Of a stretch of 41,012 nucleotides of DNA, positions 7,827 to 15,560 are shown piece after piece (the first letter of the stretch is position 1; each line of letters opens with the position of its first letter). Position numbers and translations under genes: made by a program. Source of the stretch: Sphingomonas sp. (GTDB lineage Bacteria; Pseudomonadota; Alphaproteobacteria; Sphingomonadales; Sphingomonadaceae). A model generated the notes under the pieces. The model was not told the DNA's origin, did not search any database, and was given only the letters and a program-made list of their open reading frames with translations. The DNA is taken from contig JAIETY010000079.1 in NCBI GenBank assembly GCA_019744885.1, positions 1 to 41,012 on the forward strand, written 5' to 3'.

Positions 7827-8303
7827 TTGACCGGCTTCGTCGCCTCGCCCAGCCCGCCGCCCGCGCCGATCGCCGACGCGATCGCCGGCGATGGCTGGTG
7901 GCCGAACCTGTCGATCGCCGCGTTCCGCGAAGCGGTGCGCGTGCCGGCGAGCGCGGCGAGCGATGCGCGGGTGCGCGAGGCGCTGATCGGCGCCGCGCTC
8001 ACCGTGGGGGACGCGCTCGCCGCATGGCGCCTGTCGCAGGAGGCGAACGGCGCGGAGAGCCTCGCCGATGTGCCCGGCACGACGGTGGGGGGCGAAACCC
8101 GCACGCTGATCCTGTGGCGGCGCGCGGTCTATGCCACCGCCGCCGCCGATCTCGTCGAAACGCACGGCGATATCGCCGCGACCGATCAGGGCGCCAAGGC
8201 CAATGCAGAGGAACGCCTTCATGCCGGCAGCCAGCGCCGCGCCGCGACGGTCGCCATCCGCGACATTCTCGGCCGCCCGCGATCCCGGAGCGCGCTGCTG
8301 TGA
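7827..8303 (+). CDS. L: Head completion/stabilisation protein (P2 gpL family)
   Basis: Head completion protein that closes filled heads before tail joining. The 158-aa sequence has the gpL pattern: WWPNLSIAAFREAVRVPA near the start, a central ALTVGDALAAWRL helix, and a C-terminal region with HAGSQRRAATVAIRDILGRPR. The start is TTG at 7827 with GAGGA upstream; no in-frame ATG fits. P2 gpL has 169 aa. The stop overlaps gene X (TGATG). Confidence 0.88.
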   Translation: MTGFVASPSPPPAPIADAIAGDGWWPNLSIAAFREAVRVPASAASDARVREALIGAALTVGDALAAWRLSQEANGAESLADVPGTTVGGETRTLILWRRAVYATAAADLVETHGDIAATDQGAKANAEERLHAGSQRRAATVAIRDILGRPRSRSALL

Positions 8304-8509
8304 TGACCGTCGCCGCGCTCCAGGGCGAATGCCTCGATGCGCTGGTGTGGCGCGCGGTCGGTCGCGGCGCCGACGCCGCCGACCAGGTGCTCGCCGCCAA
8401 TCCGGGGCTCGCCGCCCGCGCCCATGCCCTCGCCGAGGGCGAGCTGGTGACGATTCCCGATCTCCCCGGGGCCGCCAGCCCCGAACCTCTCGTCCAGCTC
8501 TGGGATTGA
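8303..8509 (+). CDS. X: Tail protein X with LysM-like fold (P2 gpX family)
   Basis: A 68-aa protein with the gpX/LysM signature: LDALVWRAVGRGADAADQVLAANPGL, then LAEGELVTIPDL and a C-terminal VQLWD. P2 gpX has 67 aa and is a tail protein made between head completion and lysis genes, as here. The ATG overlaps the stop of L. LysM folds bind glycans in other proteins, but gpX acts structurally near the tail terminus. Confidence 0.88.
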   Translation: MTVAALQGECLDALVWRAVGRGADAADQVLAANPGLAARAHALAEGELVTIPDLPGAASPEPLVQLWD

Positions 8510-8512
8510 CGG

Positions 8513-8881
8513 ATGCAGCACCACCGCCTCGCCGAACTGATCGAAGCGGCCTTCGCGGTGGCGGCCGGTATTACCCCGGCCGCGCTCGGCGCGTCGGTCA
8601 GCCTCGCTTATGAGCGCGGGCTTACCTGGGGCGATCGTTTCGGCCGGCTGCTGGTCGGGATCATCGTCAGCTATTTCACCACCAAGGTGGTGGACGCGAT
8701 CTGGCTCGACGATCCGTTCCTGTTGCAGGCGGTGAGCTTCACGCTCGGGATGATCGCGTACAAGGCGACGCCGCCGATCGCCCAGCAGCTCACCGATATC
8801 GTCGTCGCACTGCCGGCGCTGATCCGCGCCAGATATTTCCCGCCGCACAAGGATGACGCTCCCAAGGGAGGCGATCAGTGA
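8513..8881 (+). CDS. Putative holin
   Basis: A 122-aa membrane protein in the lysis position (X, holin, endolysin, spanin). Three hydrophobic segments can be seen at about 12-32, 46-66 and 71-90, ending in a charged tail (PPHKDDAPKGGDQ). This fits a holin that opens the inner membrane for the signal-less endolysin encoded next. Its stop overlaps the endolysin GTG (GTGA). The assignment rests on topology and position, not on a family motif. Confidence 0.7.
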   Translation: MQHHRLAELIEAAFAVAAGITPAALGASVSLAYERGLTWGDRFGRLLVGIIVSYFTTKVVDAIWLDDPFLLQAVSFTLGMIAYKATPPIAQQLTDIVVALPALIRARYFPPHKDDAPKGGDQ

Positions 8882-9378
8882 CCCGTCCGAACGAACCCGC
8901 CTGGCTCACCGCCGCGCGCGCCAAGCTCGGCACGCGCGAGGCCGCCGGCCCCGCGAACAACCCCACCATCATCGGCTGGGCGAAGCGGCTGGGTACGGCG
9001 GTACTCGGCATCGCCTACAATGCGGACAGCGTGCCTTGGTGCGGGCTGTTCGTCGCCACGTGCATGGCCGATGCCGGCATCGCGCCGCCGTCGATCGCGG
9101 TGCGGGCGTCTTCCTGGGACAAGTTCGGCGAGCCGGCCCGCCCGTTCGTCGGCGCGGTCCTGCGCTTCGCCCGCCCCGGTGGTGGTCATGTCGGCTTCGC
9201 GGTTGGCGAGGATTCGACGCGCCTCTTCGTGCTCGGCGGGAATCAGGGCGATCGCGTCTCGATCGTGCCGATCGACAAGGCGCGCCTGGTTGCGTGTCGC
9301 GCGCCCACCGGGTTCACCGGCCCGCGCCTGCGGCTGCCCGCGATGAGCGGCGCGGCCAGCTCGCGCGACGAGGCATGA
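8878..9378 (+). CDS. Endolysin, TIGR02594/CHAP-like cysteine peptidase
   Basis: Predicted peptidoglycan hydrolase with a Cys-His active site: Cys55 in VPWCGLFVA and His104 in PGGGHVGFAVGE, with GGNQGD supplying the later polar residue. The 166-aa length fits the TIGR02594 family, which is common in phages and prophages of alphaproteobacteria. There is no signal peptide, so access to the wall should depend on the holin. The start is GTG 8878, overlapping the holin stop. Confidence 0.85.
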   Translation: MTRPNEPAWLTAARAKLGTREAAGPANNPTIIGWAKRLGTAVLGIAYNADSVPWCGLFVATCMADAGIAPPSIAVRASSWDKFGEPARPFVGAVLRFARPGGGHVGFAVGEDSTRLFVLGGNQGDRVSIVPIDKARLVACRAPTGFTGPRLRLPAMSGAASSRDEA

Positions 9379-9392
9379 GGGAGGCGGGCGCG

Positions 9393-9905
9393 ATGAAGTT
9401 CCTCAAGCTCGCTTTGCCCGCCGTCGGTCGGTGGTTCGCCGCCGAATGGGGCTGGCTGGTGCTGCTAATCGCGGTCGGCGCCGCCGGCGCGGTCTATGTC
9501 GCCTTCCGGCATCTCGAAAGCGATCGCGCCGCGCTGCTCGGCTTCGCCCGGCAAACGTGCGCCAGCGCCGGCGAGGGCTTCGACGCGAGCAGCAAGATCA
9601 CGAAAAACGCGCGCGGCAAGCAAATCACCGCCCACTTCCCGCGAGGCCAGCTGTGCGCCGAACGCATCGCTGCGCTGGCGAAGTTCGAGCGGGAGACGGC
9701 GGAGCAGAGCGCCCGCGTGCTGGCCGATCACGTCCAGGAGACCGAGCGCCGCGCCACCGCCGATCGCGCCCAGCGCGACGCGCAGGGCGTGTTCACGGCC
9801 AATGCCAACGAGGCCGTCGATGTCCCGGCCACCACGGGCGGGGTGGCCTATTGCGCGAGCGTCGTCGTCAGCTCCGGCACCCTCAATCTCGCACTGCGCC
9901 AATAG
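9393..9905 (+). CDS. Rz-like inner-membrane spanin candidate
   Basis: A 170-aa protein with one N-terminal membrane segment (about 22-40, WLVLLIAVGAAGAVYVAF) and a periplasmic part rich in helical, coiled-coil-like sequence (AERIAALAKFERETAEQSARVLADHVQETERRAT). That is the architecture of an i-spanin or LysB-type accessory lysis protein. ATG 9393 follows GGGAGG at good spacing; an in-frame ATG at 9375 overlaps the endolysin stop. I found no overlapping Rz1-like lipoprotein frame with a lipobox, so an outer-membrane partner is not identified. Confidence 0.6.
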   Translation: MKFLKLALPAVGRWFAAEWGWLVLLIAVGAAGAVYVAFRHLESDRAALLGFARQTCASAGEGFDASSKITKNARGKQITAHFPRGQLCAERIAALAKFERETAEQSARVLADHVQETERRATADRAQRDAQGVFTANANEAVDVPATTGGVAYCASVVVSSGTLNLALRQ

Positions 9906-9916
9906 GGGGCATCACC

Positions 9917-11320
9917 ATGATCAAGATCATCCGCCAGCTTGCCTTGTGGATCGCAGCGGTCGCCACGCTTGCCGCGCCCATAGAAGCGCAGATCGATCCG
10001 GCAGCGCGTGGACTGGCAGTGCGCGCTCTGAACAGCACGACCGCCGCGCCCAACGGCTTCGCGCGGTTCCGTGCCCGGCTTGGCCAGGGGCTATCGGCGT
10101 CGCTGTTCATCTGGTCGGACTCGACCGGGAACAGCCGCGACAACACGGGGCGCTGGCCGGCCCGCCTCGCCGCCGATCTTGCCGCTGCCTATCCCACCCA
10201 CAGCATTGTCATTCGTTATTGGAATACCGGCACGGGCACCGATTGGGACGCAACCCCGGTGCGGATTGCGACCGGCACCACCGGCGCGACCGCGACGCTA
10301 TGGGTTTTCGCGGTATCGGGCAGCGTCTTCCAATATGCGATGGGCTCGCGCTGGCCGCGTGCCGTCACCCAGCAAAGCTATGACGGCGCGATCCTGAACC
10401 ACGGCATCAACTATTACCCGTCCTATGAAATCGACGCGGCCGGCGCCATCGCGCGCGGGGCTATGCTCGCCGGGGTCGAGCAATTGCTGGCGGCGCAGCC
10501 GGGACTGCCGATCAGCGCGACGCTGCAGATTCCGAACCGCGATACGACCGCGCTCAACAACATGCCGGTCCATTGGCGCGTCATCGCCCGCGCCCACGGC
10601 ATCGGCCTGATTGATATCTATTCCGCCTACATCGCGCAGAACAAGGCGGCGAGCCTCTATGCGGCTGACGGCATCCACCCCAGCGAGCCGACCGGCAACG
10701 CGTTGTGGGAAAGCCTGGTCTGGGCGCACTTCCTGGCCGCCGACACCAGCCAGGTGCGCCCGCAGATCGTCAGTAACCTGCGCCCTTGGGCCTCCAATCT
10801 GCTGGTCAACGGCGACTTCCGAACCTGGACCAACATCTCGGCCGCGCCGGATGGTTGGACGAGCAGCGGCACGATCGCTTTCACTCGTGACAACTCCGTC
10901 GTTGCCGACCCGGCGCTCGGCTATTCGGTCAGGATGCAGGGCAGTGGCGCGGCGCCTGCGTATATTGGGCAGTCGCTCACGGCTGCGGGCCGCGCCGAGG
11001 CAATGGCGGCGGGGCGGCTCACCTTGGCCGTTCGCAGCCGCATCGGGGTTGCTGGCGCGCTCACGGTTGGCCGGTTTCAGGTCATCGTCACCGGCAATGG
11101 TGGCATCACCTATTCGTCGCCAAACGGCCCGAGCTACGTCACAACCCGCGACGGCTGGCGCTGGGAGATCATCAGCGGCATTGCGGTGCCGTCAAGCGGG
11201 GTGACCGATATTCAGGTGCGGTTATTCGCGGACAGCGGCTCGAACCCGGATACCAGCAACGCAGCCTGGTGGGATCAGGTAGCGCTTGTCACAGGTGATA
11301 ACCCCGAAAGCGCGCGGTGA
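9917..11320 (+). CDS. Secreted SGNH/GDSL-type hydrolase
   Basis: A 467-aa protein with a Sec signal peptide (about 1-24, hydrophobic core LALWIAAVATLAA, cut near IEA). The SGNH block I reads WSDSTGN (66-72, nucleophile Ser69). A later block is LNHGINYY, and the Asp-x-x-His pair lies at 251-254 in DGIHPSEPTGN. The C-terminal third (from about 300, LLVNGDFRTWTNI...) looks like a carbohydrate-binding beta-sandwich. Family members are esterases or deacetylases on lipids and glycans. It sits directly after the lysis genes, with no P2 equivalent. It may deacetylate peptidoglycan or surface glycan, during lysis or in the lysogen; substrate unknown. Confidence 0.75.
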   Translation: MIKIIRQLALWIAAVATLAAPIEAQIDPAARGLAVRALNSTTAAPNGFARFRARLGQGLSASLFIWSDSTGNSRDNTGRWPARLAADLAAAYPTHSIVIRYWNTGTGTDWDATPVRIATGTTGATATLWVFAVSGSVFQYAMGSRWPRAVTQQSYDGAILNHGINYYPSYEIDAAGAIARGAMLAGVEQLLAAQPGLPISATLQIPNRDTTALNNMPVHWRVIARAHGIGLIDIYSAYIAQNKAASLYAADGIHPSEPTGNALWESLVWAHFLAADTSQVRPQIVSNLRPWASNLLVNGDFRTWTNISAAPDGWTSSGTIAFTRDNSVVADPALGYSVRMQGSGAAPAYIGQSLTAAGRAEAMAAGRLTLAVRSRIGVAGALTVGRFQVIVTGNGGITYSSPNGPSYVTTRDGWRWEIISGIAVPSSGVTDIQVRLFADSGSNPDTSNAAWWDQVALVTGDNPESAR

Positions 11321-11329
11321 AACCCTTGC

Positions 11330-11425
11330 TCAACCCAGCAGCGACATGACGATGTTCGCAATCATCGCCACGGCTAGCACCCCGGCTTCCAGCACAAGGC
11401 AGCCCTGCCGGAGGCGCGGTTTCAT
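11330..11425 (-). CDS. Possible 31-aa antisense membrane peptide
   Basis: A short ORF opposite the surrounding genes, in the gap between the hydrolase and gene R. The peptide starts MKPRLRQGC and continues into a hydrophobic segment (LVLEAGVLAVAMIANIVMSLLG), giving a basic N-terminus plus one membrane helix. GGAAG lies five bases before the ATG. It could be a toxin-like peptide or a chance ORF; nothing else supports it. Confidence 0.25.
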   Translation of the reverse strand: MKPRLRQGCLVLEAGVLAVAMIANIVMSLLG

Positions 11426-11437
11426 GAGGACTTCCGC

Positions 11438-11917
11438 ATGATTAAAATCGCCTCGCTCCGCGCTGCGCTTCAAAGCGCTCTCCCTGATACCGCACGCGAT
11501 CCCGATCGGCTCGCGGTGTTCGTCGACAAGGGGCGCGCCGTCGCGCGGCTCACGGCACCGCTCGGCTATGAGCTGCGCTATGAATGCACGCTCTGGCTGC
11601 CCGAGTTCGTCGGCGGAATCGACGCGGTGATGGTGCCGCTGCTGCTCTGGCTGCGCGAGCATCAGCCCGATCTGTTCCAGCGTTTCGATCGGGACGATGA
11701 AGCGATCGTGTTCGCGGCCGATATCCTCGATCCCGATCGGACCAATCTGCTGATCCGCTTCGAACTCACCGAGGCGGTTCAGCTCGCCCCGCGCGGCGAC
11801 GGCTCCGGGTGGGATGTTGCCCGCCCGGCCGAGGCCACGATGGCGGACGAAGCGCTGCGCGAGCTGCTCGGCTTCCCGCCGCTCACCACCGGCGACAGCC
11901 GCTTCGCGCCCGAATGA
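11438..11917 (+). CDS. R: Tail completion protein (P2 gpR family)
   Basis: A 159-aa protein matching gpR (P2: 155 aa), which caps the tail with gpS. Family features are the start MIKIASLRAALQSALP, the central YECTLWLPEFVGGIDAVMVPLLLWLREHQPDL and a C-terminal stretch on Asp/Glu-rich beta strands. AGGA lies upstream of the ATG. The stop overlaps the start of S (ATGA), so the two are translationally coupled. Confidence 0.9.
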   Translation: MIKIASLRAALQSALPDTARDPDRLAVFVDKGRAVARLTAPLGYELRYECTLWLPEFVGGIDAVMVPLLLWLREHQPDLFQRFDRDDEAIVFAADILDPDRTNLLIRFELTEAVQLAPRGDGSGWDVARPAEATMADEALRELLGFPPLTTGDSRFAPE

Positions 11918-12384
11918 GCAGCCCGGCCGACCTGGTCGAATCGCTCGAGGCGCTGGCGGCGCGTCTCGACGATCGCGCCCGGGTGAAGCTCGGTCGCTCG
12001 GTCGGCGCCGAGCTGCGCAAATTGAACGCCCAGCGCATCCGCGCGAATCGAACGCCCGAAGGCGCGCCGATGGTGCCGCGCAAGACTCGCCGCCCGACGC
12101 CCGCCAAGCTGGGCAAGCCGCCCGAGCTGAGCCCCCGCAAGAGCGGCCGCATGTTCCGCAAGGCGGCGACCAGCCAGTATCTGCGGGTTCGGGCCACGCC
12201 CGACCAACTCCAGGTCGGCTATTTCGGCACCGCCGCCGCGATCCTGATCCAGCACCAGGAAGGCGGCACCTATCGGGTGAGCCGGGATACCGACGCGCAG
12301 GCCGATTACCCGGCCCGGCCACTGCTCGGCCTGCCGCCCGAGGATCGCGCGCGGATCCTCGATCGCGTCGCCCAATTGCTGTGA
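11914..12384 (+). CDS. S: Tail completion/virion morphogenesis protein (P2 gpS family)
   Basis: A 156-aa gpS homologue (P2: 150 aa). It has a basic middle region (LRKLNAQRIRANRTPEGAPMVPRKTRRP), a KSGRMFRKAAT segment and a conserved end with YPARPLLGLPPEDRARILD. The ATG overlaps the stop of R; a longer upstream frame reads through R in another phase and is not coding. The stop lies just before the late-control palindrome of the J operon. Confidence 0.9.
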   Translation: MSSPADLVESLEALAARLDDRARVKLGRSVGAELRKLNAQRIRANRTPEGAPMVPRKTRRPTPAKLGKPPELSPRKSGRMFRKAATSQYLRVRATPDQLQVGYFGTAAAILIQHQEGGTYRVSRDTDAQADYPARPLLGLPPEDRARILDRVAQLL

Positions 12385-12409
12385 TCTTGTAAGCGCGCGC
12401 TTTACAACA
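12385..12409. promoter_or_regulatory. Ogr-type late-control palindrome upstream of J
   Basis: Same element as at 4692, with inner half-sites TGT-N13-ACA at 12388-12406. The outer left arm is degenerate (TCT instead of TGT), and ACAACAGCGCG follows on the right as in the other copies. The centre (12397) is 57 bp from the GTG of J. It marks a promoter for the J-I-H-tailspike operon. Confidence 0.75.
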
Positions 12410-12453
12410 GCGCGCGCTGGCGTGGGCGATGGGCGGGCGGCGAGATCGCCGCC

Positions 12454-13356
12454 GTGCCCGAGCTCCAACTTCCCGCCGCCACGGTCGATCTGTCGCGCTT
12501 GCCGCGACCCGAGCTGATCGAGCAGACGAGCACCGAGGCCGAGCGGCAAGCGCTGATCGACGCGACCGTCGAACGCTTCGCGGCCTTCTCCGCCCTCCTC
12601 GAGTCGGATCCCGCGATCAAACAGGCCGAGGCCTTCGCCTGGCGCGTCGCGGTGCTGCGCCAGCAATTCCAGGATGGCGCCGCGCAGCTGCTGCTCGCTT
12701 ATGCGCGCGGCGCCGCGCTCGATCATCTGGGCGCGCTGATGGGCGTCACCCGCCTCGTCGTAACCCCCGCTGATCCCGACACCGGCACGCCGGCGGTGCT
12801 CGAGGCCGATGACGATCTGCGCCAGCGCATCGCCCTTGCTCCCGCCAGCTTCTCGGTCGCGGGGCCGGAGGCCGCTTATGTCTTCTATGCCCGCGCCGCC
12901 GACGCGCGCGTTGCGGACGCGACCGCGATCAGCCCCTCGCCCCGCGAAGTGATCGTCACCCTCCTCGCCGCCGGCGGAGACGGCACCGCCCCGCCCGATC
13001 TGATCGCGGCGGTGGAGGCGATCGTCTCGAGCAAGCCGGTGCGCCCGCTCACCGATCTGGTGACGGTGCAGTCGGCCGCGCTGGTCGATTTCGCGATCGA
13101 CGCGCGTCTCACCCTGTTCGCCGGCCCCGATGCCAATCTTGTCGCGAGCACCGCGCGCGCGTCGCTCGATTCCTATCTCGCGCGCTCGCGACGGCTGGGG
13201 CGCGACATCACGACGAGCGGCATCATCGGCGCGCTGATGGTGGAAGGCGTGCAGAAGGTCGCGCTCGTTGCCCCTGTCGGCGATGTGGTGTGCGATCGCA
13301 CCCAGGTCGCTCACCCGACCGCGATCAGCGTCACGGTGGCGGGCTATGCCGAATAG
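12454..13356 (+). CDS. J: Baseplate wedge protein (P2 gpJ family)
   Basis: Baseplate protein of the gpJ family, 300 aa (P2: 302). Typical features are the acidic N-terminus leading to LLESDPAIKQAEAFAWR, the AARGAALDHLGALMGVTRL-type segment (here YARGAALDHLGALMGVTR), and the LRQRIALAPASFSVAGPEAAYVFYA stretch. The start is GTG 12454 with no Shine-Dalgarno sequence, close to the start point predicted from the palindrome. Its last codons overlap gene I. Confidence 0.92.
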   Translation: MPELQLPAATVDLSRLPRPELIEQTSTEAERQALIDATVERFAAFSALLESDPAIKQAEAFAWRVAVLRQQFQDGAAQLLLAYARGAALDHLGALMGVTRLVVTPADPDTGTPAVLEADDDLRQRIALAPASFSVAGPEAAYVFYARAADARVADATAISPSPREVIVTLLAAGGDGTAPPDLIAAVEAIVSSKPVRPLTDLVTVQSAALVDFAIDARLTLFAGPDANLVASTARASLDSYLARSRRLGRDITTSGIIGALMVEGVQKVALVAPVGDVVCDRTQVAHPTAISVTVAGYAE

Positions 13357-13984
13357 CCTGCTGCCCCCCAACGCGACGCCGCTGGAGCGCGCTTTCGAGC
13401 TCTCCGCCGCCGATCGGCTGGAAGCGATCGACCTGCCGCTCGATCGGCTTAAGGATCCGCGCACGTGCCCGGCCGAGCTGCTGCCCTTCCTGGCCTGGGA
13501 ATGGAACACCAGCCGGTGGGAGGCCGACTGGTCGGAAGCCGAAAAGCGCGATGTCGTCGCCGACGCGATCCGCATCGCGCGGATCAAGGGCTCGCGCGCC
13601 TGTGTCGAGGAGGTGATGGCCCGCCACGACGCGCTCGCCTATCTGGTCGAGTGGTGGGAAGAGCAACCGCGCGGCGAGCCCGGCACCTTCACCGTGTTCC
13701 TGCCGCTCGATGCCGCCGGCGGCGTGCGCGCCACGCCCGACTTCGCCCGCGCGATCATCGAGGACGTGATCCGCCACAAGCCGCTCTCGGCGCATTTCAT
13801 CTTCGCCTATCGCTTGCCGCTTGCCGCACGCATCGGCGCTGTGGCGGCGGTACGCGCCACCCTGTTCGGCCGGCTCGACATGGCCATGCTCGATGATCGC
13901 AGCCGCGATTGGGACAATTTCCTCACGACCGAGATCGGCGAGCCGCTCGAGACCGAGGACGGCGCGCTGCTGGAGATCGCCTGA
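13346..13984 (+). CDS. I: Tail/baseplate protein I (P2 gpI family)
   Basis: A 212-aa gpI homologue (P2: 176 aa). The N-terminal half carries the family pattern LLPPNATPLERAFE, then CPAELLPFLAWEWNTSRW and IARIKGSRACVEEVM. The ATG at 13346 lies inside the last codons of J, 11 bp before its end. gpI is part of the P2 baseplate edge linking J to the tail fibre. The stop overlaps the H start. Confidence 0.9.
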   Translation: MPNSLLPPNATPLERAFELSAADRLEAIDLPLDRLKDPRTCPAELLPFLAWEWNTSRWEADWSEAEKRDVVADAIRIARIKGSRACVEEVMARHDALAYLVEWWEEQPRGEPGTFTVFLPLDAAGGVRATPDFARAIIEDVIRHKPLSAHFIFAYRLPLAARIGAVAAVRATLFGRLDMAMLDDRSRDWDNFLTTEIGEPLETEDGALLEIA

Positions 13985-15099
13985 TGCCGTTCACCCTCAC
14001 TTTCACCCAGGCCGGTCGCGCCGCGTTCACCGCCGCCCAGCTCGGTGACGATATCGATTTGACGGTCACCGAGGTGGGCCTCACCGATACCGCCTTCGTC
14101 GTCGCGCCAACGCTCGAGGCGGTGCCCGGCGAGCATCGGCGCGTCGCGACCATCTCCGGCGAGGCCGTGGGCGACAATCTCGTCCACCTGATCGTCCGCG
14201 ACGACAGCGCCGCCGATTATGGGGTGTGCGGTTTCGGGCTCTACCTGGCCGATGGCACGCTGTTCGCGGTTTATGGGCAGGCCCAGCGCATCGTCCAGAA
14301 ATCGGCGCTTACCTCGCTCTATTTCGCACTCGATATCGCCTTCCCCGCCGGTGACGTAGCCTCGCTCACCTTCGGCGATACCAACTTCCTCGATCCTCCC
14401 GCCACCACCGAGCGGCGTGGGGTGATCGAGATCGCCACCGGCGCCGAAGCGCAGGCCGGCGTCGACCAGGTCCGCGCGATCGTGCCGGCGACGCTGAAGC
14501 TGGTGCTGGACGCCTTCCGCGCGCTGGTGAATGCCGACATCGCCGCGCTCCAGGCCGCCTTCGCCGGGTATCAGGCGGCGCTCAACGCCAGCTTCGTGGA
14601 CTTCCAGAACAGCGTGAACGCGGCGATCGCCGCGATCACCGCGCGTACCGTCACCGGGGGAGGGCTCGCCACCGGCGGCGGATCGCTCGCCGCCAATCGG
14701 GTGATCACCGTCACCGCCGCCAGCGCCGCCGAACTGCGCGCGGCGGCCGACGCGACCAAGGCAGTCACCCCGGCCAGCTTCGGCGGCCTGCCGCGTTCGT
14801 TCGGCAACCCGGCTTATGAGGTATTGCCCGGCGGCAAGTGCATCCAGTCGGGCCAGGTGCGCACCGGCTTCGCCGATCAGGGGAGCACCAGCATCACCTT
14901 TCCCATCGCCTTCGCCGATACCGATTACGATCTGCAGCTCACCGCGATCATCCCCTCGACCGGGGATTATGACAATTACCCGCAGGAGATCGCCGGCACG
15001 CGGTCGACCACGGGGGTCGGCATCTATTTGCAGGACGCAAGCACCGGCGGGCTGGGCAGCCTCACCGGGTTCAACTGGCGCGCGGAGGGCCGGGCATGA
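13984..15099 (+). CDS. H: Tail fibre protein (P2 gpH-like)
   Basis: A 371-aa tail fibre. The N-terminal part (about 1-150) matches the baseplate-binding domain of gpH-type fibres (FTQAGRAAFTAAQ..., VCGFGLYLADGTLFAVYGQ, FALDIAFPAGDVASLTFGDTNFL). A heptad-like helical shaft follows at about 180-220. The tip (about 280-371) contains the fibre-type motif TSITFPIAFADTDYDLQLT. It is shorter than P2 gpH (669 aa). A fibre assembly gene and a separate tailspike follow, so this phage probably carries two receptor-binding devices. Confidence 0.85.
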   Translation: MPFTLTFTQAGRAAFTAAQLGDDIDLTVTEVGLTDTAFVVAPTLEAVPGEHRRVATISGEAVGDNLVHLIVRDDSAADYGVCGFGLYLADGTLFAVYGQAQRIVQKSALTSLYFALDIAFPAGDVASLTFGDTNFLDPPATTERRGVIEIATGAEAQAGVDQVRAIVPATLKLVLDAFRALVNADIAALQAAFAGYQAALNASFVDFQNSVNAAIAAITARTVTGGGLATGGGSLAANRVITVTAASAAELRAAADATKAVTPASFGGLPRSFGNPAYEVLPGGKCIQSGQVRTGFADQGSTSITFPIAFADTDYDLQLTAIIPSTGDYDNYPQEIAGTRSTTGVGIYLQDASTGGLGSLTGFNWRAEGRA

Positions 15100-15560
15100 T
15101 CTTCTGGAGCGCGAGCCGGCGCGGATTTTTCCATGCCGGGGTTCACCACCTGCCCGATGACGCGGTGCCGATCAGCGACAAGCGCCACCGCGATCTGCTC
15201 GCGGCGAACGCGCGGGGTCGCGCGATCGTCAGCGGCAGTGCCGGCCGCCCACGCGTAGCGCCCGGCGAAGACATCGCCCCGGCGGCCCGCGCGGTGCAGC
15301 GGGTGAAGGCCGAGGCGCGTCGGCGCATCCTCGCCATCGCTCCGCTGCATCGCCAGTCGAACGACAATGCGCTGCTCGCGATCGCCGCGTTCGCGGGGTA
15401 CATGAGCGAGGAAGCCGCCGCCGCGCTCGATCGCCGCACCCGGATCGACGCGGTGCGTGCCGTCTCGAACGCGATCGAAGCGCAGCTCGCCACCCTGTCC
15501 CCCGCCCAGCTGGTCGACTTCGATCCGAGCACGCATCCGCTTTGGGAAACCGCCGCATGA
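15096..15560 (+). CDS. Tail fibre assembly-like protein
   Basis: A 154-aa protein coupled to H by a 4-bp overlap. It begins MIFWSASRRGFFHAGVHH and contains PDDAVPISDKRHRDLLAANARGRAIV, the usual opening of DUF4376/Caudo_TAP-like fibre chaperones; the helical C-terminus follows. Placement right after a fibre gene supports a chaperone role. It could instead be a structural cap of the fibre. Confidence 0.65.
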   Translation: MIFWSASRRGFFHAGVHHLPDDAVPISDKRHRDLLAANARGRAIVSGSAGRPRVAPGEDIAPAARAVQRVKAEARRRILAIAPLHRQSNDNALLAIAAFAGYMSEEAAAALDRRTRIDAVRAVSNAIEAQLATLSPAQLVDFDPSTHPLWETAA

